DNA of 45,512 bases from Frigoribacterium sp. Leaf186 (GCF_001423905.1 NZ_LMPQ01000011.1:2942-48453); one strand, 5' to 3'; counted from the stretch's first letter, positions 9,381-18,217 are shown. Notes: a model not told the origin generated them from the letters alone. Made by a program: numbers and translations.

Positions 9381-10382
9381 TCAGCGGCCGGTGAGGCGTT
9401 CGATCAGCTCGCGGTAGCGGGCGGCCGTGCGGGCGACGACCTCGTCGGGAAGGGGCGGGGGCTCGCCCATGCCGTCCCAGTTGGCCGACAGCCAGTCGCG
9501 GACGATCTGCTTGTCGAAGCTCTGGGTGCGGTCGCCCGCGGCGTCGACCTCGGCATCCCAGTAGCGACTGCTGTCGCTCGTCAGCACCTCGTCGCCCAGC
9601 GTGATCTCGCCCGTGGTGCGGTCGGCGCCGAACTCGAACTTCGTGTCGGCGAGGATCACCCCGCGGGCCTCGGCCACGGCGGACGCCAGCCGGTAGATCT
9701 CGAGCGAGCGGTCGCGCAGCGCGGCCGCGGTCTCGGCACCGACCAGCTCGACGGTGCGCTCGAACGAGACGTTCTCGTCGTGCTCGCCGAGCGGTGCCTT
9801 GTAGGCCGGGGTGTAGATCGGCTCGGGCAGGCGGTCGCCGTCCGACAGCCCGGTGGGCAACGCGATGCCGCACACCGTGCCGTGCTGCTCGTACTCTTTC
9901 CAGCCGCTGCCGACGAGGTACCCGCGCACCACGCACTCGACGGGGAACATGTCGAGCGGCTTCACGAGCATCGCCCGGTCACGGACCCGCGCCGGCAACG
10001 CCACGGAGGCGGTGGTCGGGTCGACGAGATGGTTCGGCACGGTCGACAGCTGGGCGAACCACCAGAGGCTGAGCTGCGTGAGAAGGGCGCCCTTGCCGGG
10101 GATGCCGGGCTCGAGCACCTGGTCGAACGCGCTGACCCGGTCGCTCGCGACGACGAGCACGTGCTCGGTGTCCTCGAGGGTGGCGGCGTCGCCGACCGAA
10201 CCGGCCACGGGCGCGGGGACGTAGAGGTCGCGGACCTTGCCCGAGTAGACGGGCGCCCAGCCGGTGAGGGCGGGGGGAATGCCGGGGGCGACGGGCGGGG
10301 CCTGGTGACCCGCGCCTCCTGCGGTGGCGTCGGCGGAGGGCGTCGAGGCGGCTGCGGGCACCGAGCCGTCGGCGGCGCTCAT
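9381..10382 (-). CDS. purC: SAICAR synthase (PurC)
   Basis: Phosphoribosylaminoimidazole-succinocarboxamide synthase (333 aa), joining CAIR and aspartate in purine synthesis. SGKVRDLY (47-54) is the diagnostic N-terminal nucleotide-binding motif, and CVVRGYLVGSGWKEY and DTKFEFG follow. The start is fixed by the ATGA overlap with the purD stop (10379-10382), so the two are translationally coupled. About 40 Ala/Pro-rich residues precede the conserved domain. That extension carries a dispersed-motif copy (10311), which may have enlarged or shaped it. A hairpin follows at 9271-9328. Confidence 0.96.
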   Translation of the reverse strand: MSAADGSVPAAASTPSADATAGGAGHQAPPVAPGIPPALTGWAPVYSGKVRDLYVPAPVAGSVGDAATLEDTEHVLVVASDRVSAFDQVLEPGIPGKGALLTQLSLWWFAQLSTVPNHLVDPTTASVALPARVRDRAMLVKPLDMFPVECVVRGYLVGSGWKEYEQHGTVCGIALPTGLSDGDRLPEPIYTPAYKAPLGEHDENVSFERTVELVGAETAAALRDRSLEIYRLASAVAEARGVILADTKFEFGADRTTGEITLGDEVLTSDSSRYWDAEVDAAGDRTQSFDKQIVRDWLSANWDGMGEPPPLPDEVVARTAARYRELIERLTGR

Positions 10383-11647
10383 CGGGCGACCCGCTCGGCG
10401 ATGTCGTGACGGTACTGGCCGCCCTCGAGTTCGATGCGCTGGAGTGCGTCGTAGACGCGCCCCCTCGCCTCGGTGAAGTCGGAGCCCTGCGCCACGACGC
10501 TGAGCACTCGTCCGCCGGTGGCGATCAACCGGTCGTCGAGCCGGGCGGTCGCGGCGTGGGCGACGTGGACGCCGGCGACGGCCGTCGCGTCGTCGAGCCC
10601 GTGCAGGGCACGACCGCTGACCGCGCCCTCGGGGTAGCCCTCGCTCGCGAGGACCACCGTGACCGCCACGTCGGACGAGAACCGCGGCGACTCGTGGTTG
10701 CCGAGCGACCCGGTCGAGGCAGCCAGCAGCAGGCTGCTGAGCGGCGTGAGCAGTCGGGGCAACACGACCTGTGTCTCGGGGTCGCCGAAGCGCGCGTTGA
10801 ACTCGATGACGCGCACGCCCCGCTCGGTGAGGATCAGCCCCGCGTAGAGCAGCCCGATGAACGGGGTGCCCTCGGACTCGAGCTGACGCACCGTCGGGGT
10901 GGCGATGGTGTCGAGCACCTCGTCGACGAAGTCCTTCTCGCTGCCGAACCGGTCGGCCAGCCAGGGCAGCGGCGAGTACGCGCCCATGCCGCCGGTGTTC
11001 GGGCCCGCGTCGCCGTCGAGCAGGCGCTTGTAGTCCTGCGCGGGGCTGAGGGGCACCACGGTGTGGCCGTCGCTGACGAAGAACAGCGAGACCTCGGGGC
11101 CCTCGAGGAACTCCTCGACCAGCACGGGCCCGTGCTGCAGCCAGTACGTGCTGTGCTCGATCGCCGCGTCGCGGTCGTCGGTCACCAGCACGCCCTTGCC
11201 GGCGGCGAGCCCGTCGGCCTTGACGACGTAGGGCGAGCCGAGGTCGTCGAGCACGGCGACGGCCTCGTCGAGGGTGCCCACGCGCGTGGCACGGCCGGTC
11301 GGCACGCCCGCGGCGTCCATGATGCGCTTCGCGAAGGTCTTGCTGCCCTCGAGCGCCGCGGCCTTCTTGCCGGGCCCGAAGACCGGGATGCCCCGCGTGC
11401 GCAGGGCGTCGGCGACTCCGGCGACGAGCGGTGCCTCGGGGCCGACGACGACCAGCTCGACGTCGTTCTCGAGGGCGTACTCGGTGACGACGGCACCGTT
11501 CGACGGGTCGAGGTGCACGATGCCGACCTGGTCGGCGATGCCCGCGTTGCCGGGAGCCGCGACGATCTCGTGACCGGCGTCTTCGCGCAGCAGGGCGGTG
11601 ATGATGGCGTGCTCGCGAGCACCGGAACCGAGGACGAGGATTCGCAC
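10379..11647 (-). CDS. purD: Phosphoribosylamine-glycine ligase (PurD)
   Basis: GAR synthetase (422 aa) of the ATP-grasp family, ligating glycine to phosphoribosylamine. The true N-terminus is (M)RILVLGSGAREHAI at GTG 11645-11647; the reading frame continues upstream but that stretch is not PurD. The central segment has PYVVKADGLAAGKGV (ATP-grasp lysine) and the C-terminal part RFGDPETQVVLPRL. A -10-like TAGGCT lies 7 nt before the GTG without any Shine-Dalgarno, so the purD-purC message is likely leaderless. Divergent from the sterol-carrier-like gene with only 90 bp between. Confidence 0.96.
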   Translation of the reverse strand: MRILVLGSGAREHAIITALLREDAGHEIVAAPGNAGIADQVGIVHLDPSNGAVVTEYALENDVELVVVGPEAPLVAGVADALRTRGIPVFGPGKKAAALEGSKTFAKRIMDAAGVPTGRATRVGTLDEAVAVLDDLGSPYVVKADGLAAGKGVLVTDDRDAAIEHSTYWLQHGPVLVEEFLEGPEVSLFFVSDGHTVVPLSPAQDYKRLLDGDAGPNTGGMGAYSPLPWLADRFGSEKDFVDEVLDTIATPTVRQLESEGTPFIGLLYAGLILTERGVRVIEFNARFGDPETQVVLPRLLTPLSSLLLAASTGSLGNHESPRFSSDVAVTVVLASEGYPEGAVSGRALHGLDDATAVAGVHVAHAATARLDDRLIATGGRVLSVVAQGSDFTEARGRVYDALQRIELEGGQYRHDIAERVAR

Positions 11648-11654
11648 GGGCGAC

Positions 11655-11660
11655 AGCCTA
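11655..11660 (-). promoter_or_regulatory. -10 element, leaderless purD promoter
   Basis: TAGGCT on the minus strand 7 nt before the purD GTG. It supports the GTG at 11647 as the start and a leaderless purDC transcript. Confidence 0.5.
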
Positions 11661-11725
11661 CCGAGCGTCGGCTGCGGTGCCGAGTCCGGGCGGTGGAGGG
11701 GCGGTGCGGGGCGCGGAGGCGCGGG

Positions 11726-11731
11726 TAGCGT
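11726..11731 (+). promoter_or_regulatory. -10 element, leaderless promoter of the sterol-carrier-like gene
   Basis: TAGCGT 6 nt before the ATG at 11738. It directly abuts a dispersed-motif copy (GGAGGCGCG at 11715-11723), so motif and promoter nearly overlap. Confidence 0.5.
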
Positions 11732-11737
11732 GGGCCC

Positions 11738-12118
11738 ATGGCCAGGGCGCGGATCGACGACACGGTGGGATCGGCCGCGGTGGGCGAGGTGCGGGCGGCG
11801 CTCGCCGACGGCGGGGCCGCGGCCCGACCGGTGACCGCCACGGCCGTCCGCTGGCTGTTGCAGGTGCTCGCCGACGGTGAACCCGGGGCCACCGTGGAGG
11901 TGCGGGTGCCGCCGTTCGGCGCCGTCCAGTTCCGTGAGGGGCTCAGCCACACCCGCGGCACGCCGCCCAACGTCGTCGAGACCGACGCCGCCACCTTCGT
12001 GCGGCTCGCGACCGGCGACCTCAGCTGGCAGGAGGCGCGGGCCGGGGCGCTCGTGTCGGCCTCCGGCAGCAGGGCGGACCTGACCGGCTACGTGCCGATC
12101 GCCTGGCAGCGGGGCTGA
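11738..12118 (+). CDS. Sterol-carrier-like (SCP2-related) small protein
   Basis: A 126-aa cytoplasmic protein of the type annotated as sterol carrier family protein in actinobacteria, where it often sits beside purine genes (recalled context). The C-terminal two thirds reads as a small alpha/beta domain, with VEVRVPPFGAVQF, NVVETDAATFVRLATGDLSWQ and a final hydrophobic strand. That is the SCP2-like order of strands followed by the LATG segment. No catalytic residues are visible; the biochemical role is unknown. The motif copy at 12031 encodes EARAG in the conserved part, and another lies 2 nt after the stop. Divergent from purD. Confidence 0.75.
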   Translation: MARARIDDTVGSAAVGEVRAALADGGAAARPVTATAVRWLLQVLADGEPGATVEVRVPPFGAVQFREGLSHTRGTPPNVVETDAATFVRLATGDLSWQEARAGALVSASGSRADLTGYVPIAWQRG

Positions 12119-12198
12119 CCCGCGCCTCCTGGGCTCGAGCGGGGCGGCTGCCCTGCTCGACGTCGAGACGGGCGGCGGCGGCGTCGGCCCGGCTCTGG

Positions 12199-12204
12199 GA
12201 TGAT
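12199..12204 (+). promoter_or_regulatory. -10 element, leaderless promoter
   Basis: GATGAT 6 nt before the GTG at 12211; matches TATAAT at four positions. No ribosome site precedes the GTG. Confidence 0.4.
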
Positions 12205-12210
12205 GGGCTG

Positions 12211-12618
12211 GTGACCGACGCACCCGACGACCAGCAGCAGCCCGAGCCCGTCGTCGAGCCCGGTCGGCCCGTCGGCGAGCCGGTCGTCGAACGCGACGAG
12301 GTCACCGTGCGCCGCGCGCCCAAGGTGCCGGTCTTCTTGATCATGGGCGCCGCCCTCGGCGTCGTCGTGTCGTTGGTCGTCACCTCGCTCTTCCCGTTCG
12401 ACTCGGGCGAGGGCGTCGCGCAGACCTACGGGTACATCTCGCTCTGGGGCCTCACCATCGGCGGCACGGTCGGCTGCGTCGTGGCCATCGTCGCCGAGCG
12501 CGTCACGAGCCGCGGGGCGAAGCGGGTCCAGGTCGAGCGCGAGAGGCTCGAGGCTCCGGTCGACGAGCCCGAGGTCGATCGACCGTCGCTGACGGACGGT
12601 GACGCGGACCGTCTCTGA
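12211..12618 (+). CDS. Small two-helix membrane protein, function unknown
   Basis: A 135-aa protein with a Pro/Glu/Val-rich hydrophilic N-terminus (1-35), a transmembrane segment from about VPVFLIMGAALGVVVSLV (38-62), a short loop FPFDSGEGVAQT, and a second segment from about YISLWGLTIGGTVGCVVAIV (76-98). The C-terminal tail is charged. It resembles a conserved actinobacterial family of unknown role near purine genes. The GTG start follows GATGAT at leaderless spacing. Convergent with the ABC permease gene only 35 bp away; no clear hairpin between them. No function is assigned. Confidence 0.7.
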   Translation: MTDAPDDQQQPEPVVEPGRPVGEPVVERDEVTVRRAPKVPVFLIMGAALGVVVSLVVTSLFPFDSGEGVAQTYGYISLWGLTIGGTVGCVVAIVAERVTSRGAKRVQVERERLEAPVDEPEVDRPSLTDGDADRL

Positions 12619-12653
12619 CGGACGTGAAACGCCGCCGACCGCCCGGGACGAGG

Positions 12654-14228
12654 TCAGGCGCCTCGGGCCCGTCGCAGGCGGGTGAGCAGTTCGGGACCGC
12701 GGGCGTCGAGCAGACGCCCACCGCGGCGGATGCCCACGAGCATGAACACGGCCCCGAGGACGACCCCGACCACGAGGGCGAGCAGCCCCAGCAGCACCGA
12801 ACCCCGCACCAGCGCGACCACGGCGAGCACGAGCTCGGGCAGCGACAGGACGAAGACGATCGCCCACGACGCGTAGAGGCCGAGCGCCGAGGTGACGCTG
12901 GCACCGGGCGGTGACTTGAAGGGGCTCTCGCCCGCCGCCGGCACGGGCATGAGGTACAGGGCCGAGGCGATGCTCGAGACCCCGAAGCCGGTCAGCAGCA
13001 GCCCGAGGCCGGCGCCGAGCAGTGCCGGGGCCGTGTCGAACCGCCCGATCACGGCGAGGGGGACGAGCGTGGCGACGACGACCGCCGGCACCGCGAAGAG
13101 CGAGAGCGTCAGGACGCGGCCCGCCCGGTCGGCAGAGCCCGCCAACCCGGTGGACAGGTGCGCGGCGAAGGCGGTGCCGTCGTACGAGACGTCGGCCGCC
13201 AGGGTGATGGCGAGCAGCGCCGCGACCGCCGGACCGATCGCGTAGAGCGGCCAGGTCGTGTCGAGCGAGAACGAGAGGAAGACGGCCAGGACCGGCATCA
13301 GGGGGACGACGATCAGCGAGCCGCCGTAGCGCGGGTCGCGCAGCCAGTAGACGGCCGCACGGGCGGCGACCGCGCCCGTCGGGGTCGCCGGGAAGCGTGC
13401 GAAGAGGCCGAGGCCCTTGGACGCCGCGGTGGCGGTGACGGCCGGGGGAGCGACGAGCGCCGTCGCCAACCCCCGCCGCCAGAGCAGCAGCAACACGGCC
13501 AGCGTGGCCAGCGCGATCAGGGCCTTGAGGGCGGCCTCGCCCGGTCGGCCCAGCGCGACGTCGCCGGGGATCGACCACGCGGCGCCGAGCGGGCTCCACG
13601 ACAGGGCGTGGGCGACCCGGGGCAGGTCGTCACCGATCGAGCTGAGACCCTGGCCGACGAGCCCGATCAGGGGCCCGGCGAGGATCAGGGGCACGAAGAT
13701 CGCGACGCTCATCAGCTCGCGGTACCGACGCTTGGCGCCGAGTGCGCTGGTGGCCGTCTCGACCGCGCGGGACGCCGCGACGCAGACGAAGACCCCGAGC
13801 ACCCCGCAGAACGGGGCGAGCACGGCGGACAGGGGGTGCTGCACCCAGCTGAAGGTCGTCGCGAGGGCGGCGACGAGGGTGACGATGCCGGGGATGCCCA
13901 GCAGGCCGGTGATGAAGAGGGCGACGAGCAGCCGGTCGGCGGGCAGGGGGAACTGGCGCAGCTTCGAGACGCTGAGGGTCTGGTCGTAGCCCCTGGCGAT
14001 GAACGGGACGACGACCCAGCCCACGACGGCGAGCGAGCCGCCGAGCACGCCGGCCGTCCAGGCCCACCGCTCGGGTGCGAAGGCGAGGGCCACGAGCCCG
14101 GCGACGACGGCGGCGAGCACGCCGAGGCCGTAGAGCCCGCCCAGGACGGCGGCGACGATCTGCCAGGTGCTGCGCTTGAAGCCGTTCAGCAGCACCCGCC
14201 AGCGCAGGCTCAGGAGGTGCGCAACCAC
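12654..14228 (-). CDS. ABC transporter permease, multi-spanning
   Basis: Integral membrane protein of 524 aa with about 12 hydrophobic segments, coupled to the ATPase encoded just upstream. The start is taken at GTG 14226-14228, inside the end of the ATPase gene, with GAGGGG about 7 nt upstream. The ATPase stop (14210-14212) lies 16 nt inside this gene, so the two overlap and are surely co-translated. SVSKLRQFPLP is the cytoplasmic segment early in the protein. The pair looks like an exporter of the two-gene type (one ATPase, one large permease, no binding protein). Substrate not identifiable. Confidence 0.8.
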   Translation of the reverse strand: MVAHLLSLRWRVLLNGFKRSTWQIVAAVLGGLYGLGVLAAVVAGLVALAFAPERWAWTAGVLGGSLAVVGWVVVPFIARGYDQTLSVSKLRQFPLPADRLLVALFITGLLGIPGIVTLVAALATTFSWVQHPLSAVLAPFCGVLGVFVCVAASRAVETATSALGAKRRYRELMSVAIFVPLILAGPLIGLVGQGLSSIGDDLPRVAHALSWSPLGAAWSIPGDVALGRPGEAALKALIALATLAVLLLLWRRGLATALVAPPAVTATAASKGLGLFARFPATPTGAVAARAAVYWLRDPRYGGSLIVVPLMPVLAVFLSFSLDTTWPLYAIGPAVAALLAITLAADVSYDGTAFAAHLSTGLAGSADRAGRVLTLSLFAVPAVVVATLVPLAVIGRFDTAPALLGAGLGLLLTGFGVSSIASALYLMPVPAAGESPFKSPPGASVTSALGLYASWAIVFVLSLPELVLAVVALVRGSVLLGLLALVVGVVLGAVFMLVGIRRGGRLLDARGPELLTRLRRARGA

Positions 14229-15010
14229 GACGGCCCCTCGTTGTGCTGACGCCCGCCGACCAGTTCGACGAACCGGTCTTCGAGGGTCGAGCCGGCGCGC
14301 ACGTCGTCGGTCGTGCCGGCCGCGAGCACCCGGCCGGCGGCGATGACGGCGACGTGGTCGCACATGCGCTGGACGAGGTCCATCGAGTGGCTCGACACGA
14401 TGACCGTGCCGCCGTTCTGCGTGTAGCCGTGCAGGATGTCGCGGATGTTGGCGGCCGAGATCGGATCGACCGACTCGAACGGTTCGTCGAGGACGAGGAG
14501 GCGCGGGGCGTGGACGAGCGCGCAGGCGAGCGCGACCTTCTTGGTCATGCCCGCGGAGTAGTCCACCGCGAGCGTGCCGCCCGCCGACCGGAGGTCGAGC
14601 AGGTCGAGCAGGTCTCCCACCCGCTGGGCCGTCGTCTCGCGGGTCATGCCGTTGAGCAGGCCGTGGTAGGTGACGAGCTGTTCGCCGGTGAGGCGGTCGA
14701 AGAGCGAGATGCCGTCGCTCAGCACGCCGACCAGCGACTTGGCGTGCGTCGGATCGGACCAGACGTCGACGCCGAGCACCTCGATGCGTCCGGCGTCGGG
14801 ACGCAGCAACCCGGTGGCCATCGAGAGCGTCGTCGTCTTGCCGGCGCCGTTCGGGCCCACGAGGCCGAAGAACGACCCCGCGGGCACGGTCAGGTCGATG
14901 CCATCGACCGCGACCTTGTCGCCGAACGCCTTGCGGAGGCCCGTGATCTGCAGGGCGGACGCGGGCGGCGTCGCGGTCGGTTCGGGGCGGGGCATGCCGA
15001 CGTCGCTCAT
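14210..15010 (-). CDS. ABC transporter ATP-binding protein
   Basis: Nucleotide-binding subunit (266 aa) of an ABC-2-like exporter. Walker A is GPNGAGKTT (52-60), Walker B LLVLDEP (171-177), with the switch His in VSSHSMDLV. The signature motif is YSAGM (151-155) rather than LSGGQ, a variant found in some ABC-2 exporters. Walker B is partly encoded by a copy of the dispersed DNA motif (14497), reading APRLLVL. The ATG lies 7 nt after TAGGCT (leaderless pattern). Overlaps the permease gene. Substrate unknown; placement between purine genes is probably coincidental. Confidence 0.88.
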   Translation of the reverse strand: MSDVGMPRPEPTATPPASALQITGLRKAFGDKVAVDGIDLTVPAGSFFGLVGPNGAGKTTTLSMATGLLRPDAGRIEVLGVDVWSDPTHAKSLVGVLSDGISLFDRLTGEQLVTYHGLLNGMTRETTAQRVGDLLDLLDLRSAGGTLAVDYSAGMTKKVALACALVHAPRLLVLDEPFESVDPISAANIRDILHGYTQNGGTVIVSSHSMDLVQRMCDHVAVIAAGRVLAAGTTDDVRAGSTLEDRFVELVGGRQHNEGPSWLRTS

Positions 15011-15017
15011 GGCCCCC

Positions 15018-15023
15018 AGCCTA
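15018..15023 (-). promoter_or_regulatory. -10 element, leaderless ABC operon promoter
   Basis: TAGGCT on the minus strand 7 nt before the ATG at 15010. The gap to purF (15011-15143) also holds two dispersed-motif copies in opposite orientation (15041 and 15115). Confidence 0.5.
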
Positions 15024-15143
15024 GGGACGCCCGCCGACGCCGCGCCTCCCCCGACGGGTGGAAGCCCGGGCGAGGCGCGGGTGGCGGGTGGACCCGGGTC
15101 GACGACACGGCGCAGGAGGCGCGGGTCGGCTCGGGACGGACGC

Positions 15144-16604
15144 CTAGCTGAGCTGGTTGGCCTCGACCCAGGCGAGGTACTCGGGGCTGACGGTGCCCGT
15201 GACGTAGTCGCCCGTGAAGCAGCTCATCTCGAGCTCGGTGACGTCGCTGCCCTCGGTGATGGCCGCCTGCATGTCGGCGACCTCTTGGTAGATGAGGTGG
15301 TCGGCGCCGAGCTCGCGGGCGATCTCGGGGATCTTGCGGTCGTGGGCGACGAGCTCGTGTCGCGACGGCATGTTGATGCCGTACACGTGGGGGAACCGCA
15401 CCGGGGGAGCGGCCGAGGTGAAGGTCACCTTGTTCGCCCCGGCGGCCCGGGCCATCTCGACGATCTCGCGCGAGGTGGTGCCGCGGACGATCGAGTCGTC
15501 GACGATCAGGATGTTCTTGCCCTTGAACTCGCTCGACATGGCGTTCAGCTTCTGGCGCACGGAGCGCTTGCGCTCGGCCTGCCCCGGCATGATGAAGGTG
15601 CGGCCGACGTAGCGGTTCTTGTAGAAGCCCTCGCGGTACTCGATGCCGAGCTTCTGCGCGACCTGCATGGCAGCGGGCCGTGACGAGTCGGGGATGGGCA
15701 TGACGACGTCGATGTCGCCGATCGGCGAGTGCGCGGCGATCGTGTCGGCCAGCCGGTTGCCGAGGCGCAGGCGGGCGTCGTAGACCGAGATGCCGTTCAT
15801 GATCGAGTCGGGGCGGGCCAGGTAGACGTACTCGAACGAGCAGGGGATCAGGCGCGGGCTGGCGTGGCACTGCTTCGAGACCATCTGCCCGTCGAGCGAG
15901 ATGAACACGGCCTCGCCGGGAGCGACGTCGCGGACGATCTCGTAGCCACCCGACTCGAGGACGAGCGACTCGGAGGCGGTGATCCACTCTTCGCGGACGC
16001 CGTCGGCCGCGAGACGGCGGCCGAGCACGAGCGGGCGGATGCCGAACGGGTCGCGGAACGCGAGCAGGCCGTGGCCGGCGATCATCGCGATCGCGGCGTA
16101 CGAGCCCTGCACGCGGTCGTGCACCCGGCTGACGGCCGCGAAGATCTGCTCGGGGTCGAGCTCGCTGCCGTTGACCTGCTCTTGCAGCTCGTGCGCGAGG
16201 ACGTTGACCAGCAGCTCGGTGTCGCTGTTGGTGTTGAGGTGCCGCCGGTCGACGTGGAAGAGTTCGCTGGTGAGCTCGCGCGTGTTCGTCAGGTTGCCGT
16301 TGTGGATCAGCACGATGCCGTAGGGAGCGTTCACGTAGAACGGCTGCGCCTCTTGCTCGTTGCTGGCCGCGCCCTTCGTGGCGTAGCGCACGTGGCCGAG
16401 CCCCATGTTGCCGAGCAGGGCGCGCATGTCGCGGGTGCGGAACCCCTCGCGGACCTGCCCCTTGGTCTTGTGGACGTGGAAGATGCCCCCTTCGGCGGTG
16501 GCGATCCCGGTGCTGTCCTGCCCCCGGTGCTGCAACAGGAGGAGCGAGTCGTAGACGAGTTGATTTGCTGGCTCGTGCGCGACGAGACCGACGATGCCGC
16601 ACAT
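15144..16604 (-). CDS. purF: Amidophosphoribosyltransferase (PurF)
   Basis: First committed enzyme of purine synthesis (486 aa), making phosphoribosylamine from PRPP and glutamine. Met-Cys-Gly at the N-terminus provides the Ntn-type nucleophile Cys2 after Met removal; LQHRGQDSTG and NTNSDTELL belong to the glutaminase domain. The C-terminal PRTase domain has the PRPP loop ILIVDDSIVRGTTSRE near residue 350. The start is ATG with GGAG about 10 nt upstream, and a -10-like TACGGT at 16621-16626 gives a 16-nt leader. Divergent from purM. Confidence 0.97.
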   Translation of the reverse strand: MCGIVGLVAHEPANQLVYDSLLLLQHRGQDSTGIATAEGGIFHVHKTKGQVREGFRTRDMRALLGNMGLGHVRYATKGAASNEQEAQPFYVNAPYGIVLIHNGNLTNTRELTSELFHVDRRHLNTNSDTELLVNVLAHELQEQVNGSELDPEQIFAAVSRVHDRVQGSYAAIAMIAGHGLLAFRDPFGIRPLVLGRRLAADGVREEWITASESLVLESGGYEIVRDVAPGEAVFISLDGQMVSKQCHASPRLIPCSFEYVYLARPDSIMNGISVYDARLRLGNRLADTIAAHSPIGDIDVVMPIPDSSRPAAMQVAQKLGIEYREGFYKNRYVGRTFIMPGQAERKRSVRQKLNAMSSEFKGKNILIVDDSIVRGTTSREIVEMARAAGANKVTFTSAAPPVRFPHVYGINMPSRHELVAHDRKIPEIARELGADHLIYQEVADMQAAITEGSDVTELEMSCFTGDYVTGTVSPEYLAWVEANQLS

Positions 16605-16620
16605 GCGGATCTGGCTCCAG

Positions 16621-16626
16621 ACCGTA
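16621..16626 (-). promoter_or_regulatory. Candidate -10 for purF
   Basis: TACGGT on the minus strand, 16 nt before the purF ATG, leaving room for a short leader containing GGAG. The purF-purM gap is only 71 bp, so the two divergent promoters must overlap or abut. A TAGAGC at 16650-16655 is a weak purM -10 candidate. Confidence 0.4.
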
Positions 16627-16675
16627 GAGTTGGGGTTACCGCGACAGTCTAGAGCGACACCGAACGGATGAACGA

Positions 16676-17800
16676 ATGGCGACCTCCCCAGCCCACTCGA
16701 CCAGCGCCTCCTACGCCGCCGCGGGGGTCGACACGGCCGCCGGCGACCGCGCGGTCGAGCTGATGAAGGCTGCCGTGGCCGCCACGCACGGCCCCGGCGT
16801 CGTCGGGGGCTTCGGCGGGTTCGCCGGGCTGTTCGACGTGTCGTTCCTGAAGGACTTCGAGCGGCCGCTGCTCGCCACCTCGACCGACGGCGTCGGCACC
16901 AAGGTGGCCATCGCCCAGGCGCTCGACAAGCACGACACCATCGGGCAGGACCTCGTGGGCATGGTGGTCGACGACATCGTCGTGGTGGGCGCGCGGCCGC
17001 TGATCATGACCGACTACATCGCGTGCGGCCGGGTGGTGCCGACCCGCATCGCCTCGATCGTCGAGGGCATCGCCCGGGCCTGCAGCGAGACCGGCACGGC
17101 CCTCGTCGGCGGCGAGACGGCCGAGCACCCGGGCCTGCTCGGCCCCGACGACTACGACGTCGCGGGTGCCGCGGTGGGCGCGGTCGAGTCGGGGCGCCAG
17201 CTCGGCCCGCACCTCGTGGGCGACGGCGACGTCGTGCTCGCCCTGGCCTCGTCGGGCCTGCACTCGAACGGCTTCTCGCTCGTGCGGCACATCCTGGCCT
17301 CGCGCGACCTCGGTTACGACGACGCCCTTCCCGAGTTCTCGGGCACCGTCGGCGAGGCGCTGCTCGAACCGACCCGGCTCTACACCTCGCCCCTGCTGCG
17401 GGTGCTCGACGACCCGGCGCTCGACGGGGCGGTCCACTCGCTCAGCCACGTCACCGGCGGTGGCATCGCGGCCAACCTGGCCCGCGTGCTGCCCCGCGGC
17501 TCGTGGACCGAGGTCGACCGCTCGACCTGGTCGCCGCTGCCCGTGTTCCGCGTGCTGAGCGACCTGGCCGGCTCGACCCTCGAGTCGAGCGAGGGCACCT
17601 GGAACCTCGGCATCGGCATGATCGCCGTCGTCGCGGCGTCGCGGGCCGCCGCCGTCACCTCGGCCCTCGAGGCCGACGGCATCGCGACCTGGCCCGTCGG
17701 CACCGTCTCGACCGGGCGACGCGACCTGGCCGGCTTCGAGCAGGGCGCCAAGGGAGTCGACGGAGGCGCGGTGCGGCTCGTCGGGGACTACGCCGGCTGA
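16676..17800 (+). CDS. purM: Phosphoribosylformylglycinamidine cyclo-ligase (PurM)
   Basis: AIR synthetase (374 aa), ATP-dependent ring closure of FGAM. The conserved SYAAAGVD and STDGVGTKV motifs are present, with ALVGGETAEHPGL and ASSGLHSNGFSLVRH following. It uses the product of the PurSQL complex encoded 13 kb away. The ATG at 16676 has no strong Shine-Dalgarno; an earlier ATG at 16668 is out of frame. The final residues (DGGAVRLV) include a dispersed-motif copy (17762). Divergent from purF. Confidence 0.96.
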   Translation: MATSPAHSTSASYAAAGVDTAAGDRAVELMKAAVAATHGPGVVGGFGGFAGLFDVSFLKDFERPLLATSTDGVGTKVAIAQALDKHDTIGQDLVGMVVDDIVVVGARPLIMTDYIACGRVVPTRIASIVEGIARACSETGTALVGGETAEHPGLLGPDDYDVAGAAVGAVESGRQLGPHLVGDGDVVLALASSGLHSNGFSLVRHILASRDLGYDDALPEFSGTVGEALLEPTRLYTSPLLRVLDDPALDGAVHSLSHVTGGGIAANLARVLPRGSWTEVDRSTWSPLPVFRVLSDLAGSTLESSEGTWNLGIGMIAVVAASRAAAVTSALEADGIATWPVGTVSTGRRDLAGFEQGAKGVDGGAVRLVGDYAG

Positions 17801-17886
17801 CGTCTGGTCGCGTTCGCGATCCCGGCGGAGGTCGGGCGCTGCGGGGCACCCGCGCGTGCTGGATGGCGCCGGCCACGTCGCGGACG

Positions 17887-17892
17887 TACGAT
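17887..17892 (+). promoter_or_regulatory. Candidate -10 for the small membrane-protein gene
   Basis: TACGAT about 65 nt before the ATG at 17957, in the 156-bp gap after purM that otherwise shows no feature. The -35 region is poor. Confidence 0.35.
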
Positions 17893-17956
17893 GGGTCCAC
17901 GCCCGTGCCGGGCGCGCTGACGACGACGTCAGATCGGACGACGAAGGAGTCGACCC

Positions 17957-18178
17957 ATGACCACCACCCGCATCCCCCTCTCGCCCGTCTCCCGCGCGAC
18001 CGTCGCTGCTCCCCGGAGCGCCCGGGTCAGCCGCGTCCCCGCCGAGCCGGCTCCGCTCCGCTCCGAGTCGTCGCCCGTGACCGGCGGCCGCAAGGTCGCC
18101 GCTCTGACCGCCGGCGGCATGTTCCTGCTGCTGGTCGTGGGGCTGCTGCCCGCGGTCGCGACGCTCGTCGGGCGCTGA
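17957..18178 (+). CDS. Small single-span membrane peptide
   Basis: A 73-aa protein with a very strong ribosome site (GAAGGAG, 7 nt before ATG). The first 50 residues are Ser/Arg/Pro-rich and basic; residues about 51-70 (VAALTAGGMFLLLVVGLLPA) form one hydrophobic helix near the C-terminus, suggesting a tail-anchored topology. A dispersed-motif copy begins 2 nt after the stop and a strong hairpin follows. No family recognised. The good ribosome site and clean 3' terminator argue that it is a real gene. Confidence 0.65.
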   Translation: MTTTRIPLSPVSRATVAAPRSARVSRVPAEPAPLRSESSPVTGGRKVAALTAGGMFLLLVVGLLPAVATLVGR

Positions 18179-18217
18179 CCCGCGCCTCCTGATCGGTGAT
18201 CGCACCGGTCGGGCCCG

